Assembly: GCA_937148845.1 (NCBI GenBank)
Contig: CAKZRW010000029.1
Span: 1 to 34,242, forward strand
From: an uncultured Actinomycetes bacterium
GTDB taxonomy: Bacteria > Actinomycetota > Thermoleophilia > RBG-16-64-13
Reading direction: 5' to 3'
DNA: 34,242 bases
The notes under the pieces are model-generated. The model saw only the letters and a program-made list of their open reading frames with translations, did not search any database and was not told where the DNA came from. This document shows, piece after piece, positions 31,867 to 34,242 of this stretch; position 1 is the first letter of the stretch, and every line of letters starts with the position of its first letter. The translations under genes were made by a program, and so were the position numbers.

Positions 31867-32249
31867 GGCGATGACGGGAACGAGTAGGCTCTGCTCTTCT
31901 CTGCAGCGAGCCGGGGACGGTGAGAGCCCGGTGAGAATCAGGGTCCGAAAATCCTCCCCGAGCCGCCAGCCGAACGGTCGAGCATTCGCCCGCCTGGGAA
32001 CCGTCGTTCTCGGCAGCTCGCCCAAGTAGACCTGGCCGGGTCCTTCCCGTTACAGAAGGAGGGCGTGAACTTTCGAAAATTGCGCCCACAGAGGGGGTCG
32101 CTTCCGGGAGACCGGGGTGGCCAAGTAGGGTGGTACCGCGGGATACGTCCCGTCCCTACGCGTCTCGGTCGACCAGCTACTCGCTGGAGGACCGCGTCGG
32201 ACATCGGCGAAGTTACCGATGGGCTGTAGGGGCGGGACGTCTTGTTTTT
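31867..32249 (+). promoter_or_regulatory. T-box riboswitch, isoleucine-type
   Basis: Stem I shows the AGTA loop-E strand (31883-31886), the distal GAGCCGGGGACGGTGAGAGC region, and GAAAATCC with the likely specifier ATC (Ile) at 31951-31953. After stems II and III comes the canonical T-box AGGGTGGTACCGCGG (32127-32141), whose TGG/ACC bulge pairs with the tRNA acceptor end. The antiterminator closes AGGG with CCCT at 32154-32157. Uncharged tRNA-Ile should stabilise the antiterminator and allow transcription of the zinc-ribbon/SPOR gene and ileS. The specifier is read from motif position, not from a computed fold. Confidence 0.9.
32145..32249 (+). terminator. Long-range terminator of the T-box
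   Basis: ACGTCCCGTCCCTA (32145-32158), which includes the 3' side of the antiterminator, pairs over 14 positions (one G-U) with TAGGGGCGGGACGT (32227-32240). CTTGTTTTT (32241-32249) follows. The 68-nt interior can form its own hairpins, for example CCAGC/GCTGG and CATCGG/CCGATG. It is mutually exclusive with the antiterminator, as required for transcriptional attenuation. Confidence 0.75.
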
Positions 32250-32311
32250 GGCCCCGAAGATGGAAAACCTGGTGCGGGCTTGTTGGACCGGAGAGGGAAG
32301 GAGGTGTCGAC

Positions 32312-33052
32312 ATGTTCTGCCGAGAGTGCGGCCTCGAACTCACGGAAGGGGCAAGATACTGCGAGAGATGCGGTGCCCCTGTAGAGGCTTCCCCGGGGAG
32401 CGCGACCACCCCGGTGGCTGGCACCACTCCGACTGGTCCCGCTGCATCGGGCTACCGCTCGGTCCGGGGTCGCTTGCCTGGCTGGGTGTATGCTGCCGTG
32501 CCCTCTCTCTTCGTGGTGGGTCTGGCAGTGGGCCTTGTCATCGGTTTCTTTCTGGGATCTCAAGATGGTGGAGAGGAGGCTGTGGTCGGAGAGAGCACGA
32601 GCACCGTGACTGCTGCGCCGCCGACCACACTCGCAGTCACCAGCACCCTGGCACCTTCCACGACTTCACTGACTACGACCTCGGTGGCTCCATCGACCAC
32701 CTCTGCCACTGCGGCGCCCACCACTACGACTAGGCCGCCTACTACCACTACTTGGCCCGACTACATCATGGAGTGGCCTTCGGGTCGGTCCGGCTGGACA
32801 GTGCAAGTGGCAAAGTTCGATGGGGCCAATCCCTACTCGGAAGAGTGGGCCAACGAGAAGGCAGAGGAGGTCTTAGCGGATCATCTTCCCGCAGGCATAC
32901 TCTACTCTTCGGATTTCAGCAGCATCCAGGAAGGATGGTGGGTCGTCTTCTCCGGGGTGTTCAGCAGCAAATCAGCGGCGCAGAGTCACCGGACCAAGGT
33001 GATTAGCAAGGGCTACAGCGAAGCTGTGGTCATACAGGTAGTGCCGAGGTGA
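32312..33052 (+). CDS. Zinc-ribbon / single-TM / SPOR-domain protein
   Basis: This is a 246-residue protein with AAGGAGGTG before ATG 32312. The N-terminal zinc ribbon is MFCRECG...RYCERCG (C3, C6, C17, C20). A polar linker, one TM helix (about 58-82) and a Thr/Ser/Pro stalk (about 95-148) follow. The C-terminal SPOR-like domain (about 160-246) reads GWTVQVAKF, WWVVFSGVFSSKSAAQ and GYSEAVVIQV. SPOR domains bind glycan strands lacking stem peptides at division sites, so the topology would put the zinc ribbon in the cytosol and SPOR in the wall. It lies between the Ile T-box and ileS, with no other promoter seen, and should respond to isoleucyl-tRNA charging. Confidence 0.82.
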   Translation: MFCRECGLELTEGARYCERCGAPVEASPGSATTPVAGTTPTGPAASGYRSVRGRLPGWVYAAVPSLFVVGLAVGLVIGFFLGSQDGGEEAVVGESTSTVTAAPPTTLAVTSTLAPSTTSLTTTSVAPSTTSATAAPTTTTRPPTTTTWPDYIMEWPSGRSGWTVQVAKFDGANPYSEEWANEKAEEVLADHLPAGILYSSDFSSIQEGWWVVFSGVFSSKSAAQSHRTKVISKGYSEAVVIQVVPR

Positions 33053-33097
33053 GTACTAGAGGAATGAGCACCAGGTCGGCAATCATGTAGTTCGTTC

Positions 33098-33114
33098 GCC
33101 GGTGATGCACCGGC
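33098..33114 (+). other. Hairpin between the SPOR gene and ileS
   Basis: GCCGGTG and CACCGGC (7 bp, 3-nt loop) lie 11 bases before the ileS ribosome site. There is no U-tract, so read-through is likely; it may tune or process the bicistronic mRNA. Confidence 0.4.
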
Positions 33115-33132
33115 AGACGACTGGGAGGATAG

Positions 33133-34242
33133 ATGATAGGTCGCTATCGGTCGGTTGACACCGGGCAGAACTTCCCCGCGCTGGAAGAGCGGATCCTTGC
33201 CTGGTGGAAAGAACAGCGCATCTTTGCAAGAAGTCTTGAACTGCGTGCCGGCAGTCCCGAATGGGTGTTCTACGAGGGGCCCCCCACAGCCAACGGCAGG
33301 CCGGGAGTACATCACGTATTGGCCCGTATCTTCAAGGACATCTATCCCCGCTACAAGACCATGCGGGGCTACTACGTTGGGCGCAAGGCCGGTTGGGACT
33401 GTCACGGGTTGCCCGTGGAGCTGGAGATAGAGAAGCAGCTCGGCATCGAGCACAAAGAGCAGATCGAGGCTTACGGGGTGGCTGAATTCAACCGCCTGTG
33501 TCGGCAGTCCGTGCTGACGTACGTGGACGACTGGAACCGCATGACCGAGCGTATCGGGATGTGGCTGGATCTGGAGGATCCCTATCTCACCATGTCCGAT
33601 GACTACATCGAGTCGGTCTGGTGGATTCTGGCCGAGTTCGCGAAGCAAGGGTTGCTCTACGAAGGCTACAAAGTCGTACCTTACTGCCCCCGCTGCGGCA
33701 CGGCCCTCTCCTCACACGAGGTGGCCTCGGGATATCGACTGGTGGTTGATCCTTCCATTTACGTGCGCTTCCCACTAGTGGATGCAGCTGCGACTGCGCA
33801 GGCGTTGGACGAGGCCAATGCCGGGGGGAATGGAGCCGGCCCCGCCTTCGTGTCACCACCGCCGGGAGCGGTGCAAGAGGTGGCCGCGGACGGCCGACCG
33901 GTTTCGCTCCTTGTGTGGACCACCACACCGTGGACGCTCATTTCCAATGTGGCGGCTGCGGTAGGGCCTGATATCGTCTACGCCCGGGCGCGTTTGGGCG
34001 AGGAGCACCTGATCCTGGCGGCCGACCTGGTCCCGACCGTGCTCGGTCCGACGGCCGTTATCGAGGAGACCTTCCCAGGGGAGGTCTTGGTGGGCAGACA
34101 CTACATGCCCCCCTTCCGTTTTGTCACTCCCGACAAGCCCGCCTTCCGGGTGGTCGCTGCTGATTTCGTAGCCCTTGACGAGGGTACCGGCATCGTGCAC
34201 ATCGCTCCGGCCTTCGGCGCGGACGACATGGCCGTGGGGCAG
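33133..34242 (+). CDS. ileS: Isoleucyl-tRNA synthetase (3' end outside window)
   Basis: The first 370 residues are present; the frame is open at the window end. GGGAGG precedes ATG 33133. The class I motif region reads YEGPPTANGRPGVHHVLAR, with the HIGH motif in the divergent GVHH form (H61 kept) seen in one branch of IleRS. GWDCHGLPVE (88-97), CPRCG (zinc knuckle) and the editing-domain start WTTTPWTL follow. It charges tRNA-Ile and edits valine. The upstream Ile-type T-box supports the assignment over ValRS or LeuRS. Confidence 0.94.
   Translation, partial: MIGRYRSVDTGQNFPALEERILAWWKEQRIFARSLELRAGSPEWVFYEGPPTANGRPGVHHVLARIFKDIYPRYKTMRGYYVGRKAGWDCHGLPVELEIEKQLGIEHKEQIEAYGVAEFNRLCRQSVLTYVDDWNRMTERIGMWLDLEDPYLTMSDDYIESVWWILAEFAKQGLLYEGYKVVPYCPRCGTALSSHEVASGYRLVVDPSIYVRFPLVDAAATAQALDEANAGGNGAGPAFVSPPPGAVQEVAADGRPVSLLVWTTTPWTLISNVAAAVGPDIVYARARLGEEHLILAADLVPTVLGPTAVIEETFPGEVLVGRHYMPPFRFVTPDKPAFRVVAADFVALDEGTGIVHIAPAFGADDMAVGQ

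Noticed and set aside
32219-32311. Extended N-terminus of the zinc-ribbon/SPOR protein
   Set aside because: It lies in the T-box terminator; the zinc ribbon starts at MFC with AAGGAGGTG just upstream.

Overview
This is a GC-rich (roughly 60-65% by eye) chromosomal window with densely packed genes on both strands. There is no transposase, phage gene, CRISPR array, tRNA or rRNA that I can see. The gene set suggests a high-GC Gram-positive bacterium, most likely a deep-branching actinobacterium. The main reasons are: a response regulator / histidine kinase / GerMN-lipoprotein trio that resembles mtrA-mtrB-lpqB in order; nrdR with a B12-dependent class II ribonucleotide reductase; a MoxR-DUF58-transglutaminase cluster; many secreted or wall-associated proteins; and several genes that look leaderless. 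The phylum call is inference; no marker gene was compared.

Layout. (1) 1-6300, cell-surface block: a small membrane protein, two paralogous secreted CAP/SCP proteins whose last 360 bp are identical in DNA, an NlpC/P60-like hydrolase with a golvesin/Xly-like C-terminal domain, and a beta-propeller lipoprotein overlapping it by ATGA. (2) 6300-11500, mixed housekeeping and unknowns: a YmdB-family phosphodiesterase, DUF1015, a small helical protein, a DUF1828-like protein, an OsmC-like protein with a zinc-ribbon partner, and a stand-alone homocysteine S-methyltransferase domain. (3) 11500-15300: a 384-bp structured gap, a minimal SSB without the acidic tail, and a 994-residue MalT/LuxR-type STAND regulator. 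(4) 15390-19200, minus strand: response regulator, histidine kinase and GerMN/Gmad2 lipoprotein. (5) 19360-22660: nrdR-nrdJ behind a promoter whose start site is covered by an NrdR box, followed by a small unknown gene that appears to begin with ACG. (6) 22680-29400, minus strand: MoxR, DUF58 and TgpA-like transglutaminase, then an 8Fe ferredoxin, NifS/IscS and IscU/NifU for Fe-S assembly. (7) 29560-34242: a membrane-anchored pseudokinase with MBG-type extracellular domains, an orphan zinc ribbon broken by a TAA, a complete isoleucine-type T-box riboswitch with its own promoter and terminator, a zinc-ribbon/TM/SPOR protein, and the start of ileS (cut by the window end).

How the genes fit together. 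The first, fourth and last blocks point to envelope maintenance and sensing (wall hydrolases, CAP proteins, an envelope-type two-component system, a SPOR protein, a pseudokinase receptor). The RNR and the Fe-S genes form ordinary metabolic operons. The most unusual region is 31568-33133. There the Ile T-box is not next to ileS: a zinc-ribbon/SPOR gene lies between them and should therefore be under tRNA-Ile control. The predicted terminator of this T-box is closed across about 68 nt of extra structure.
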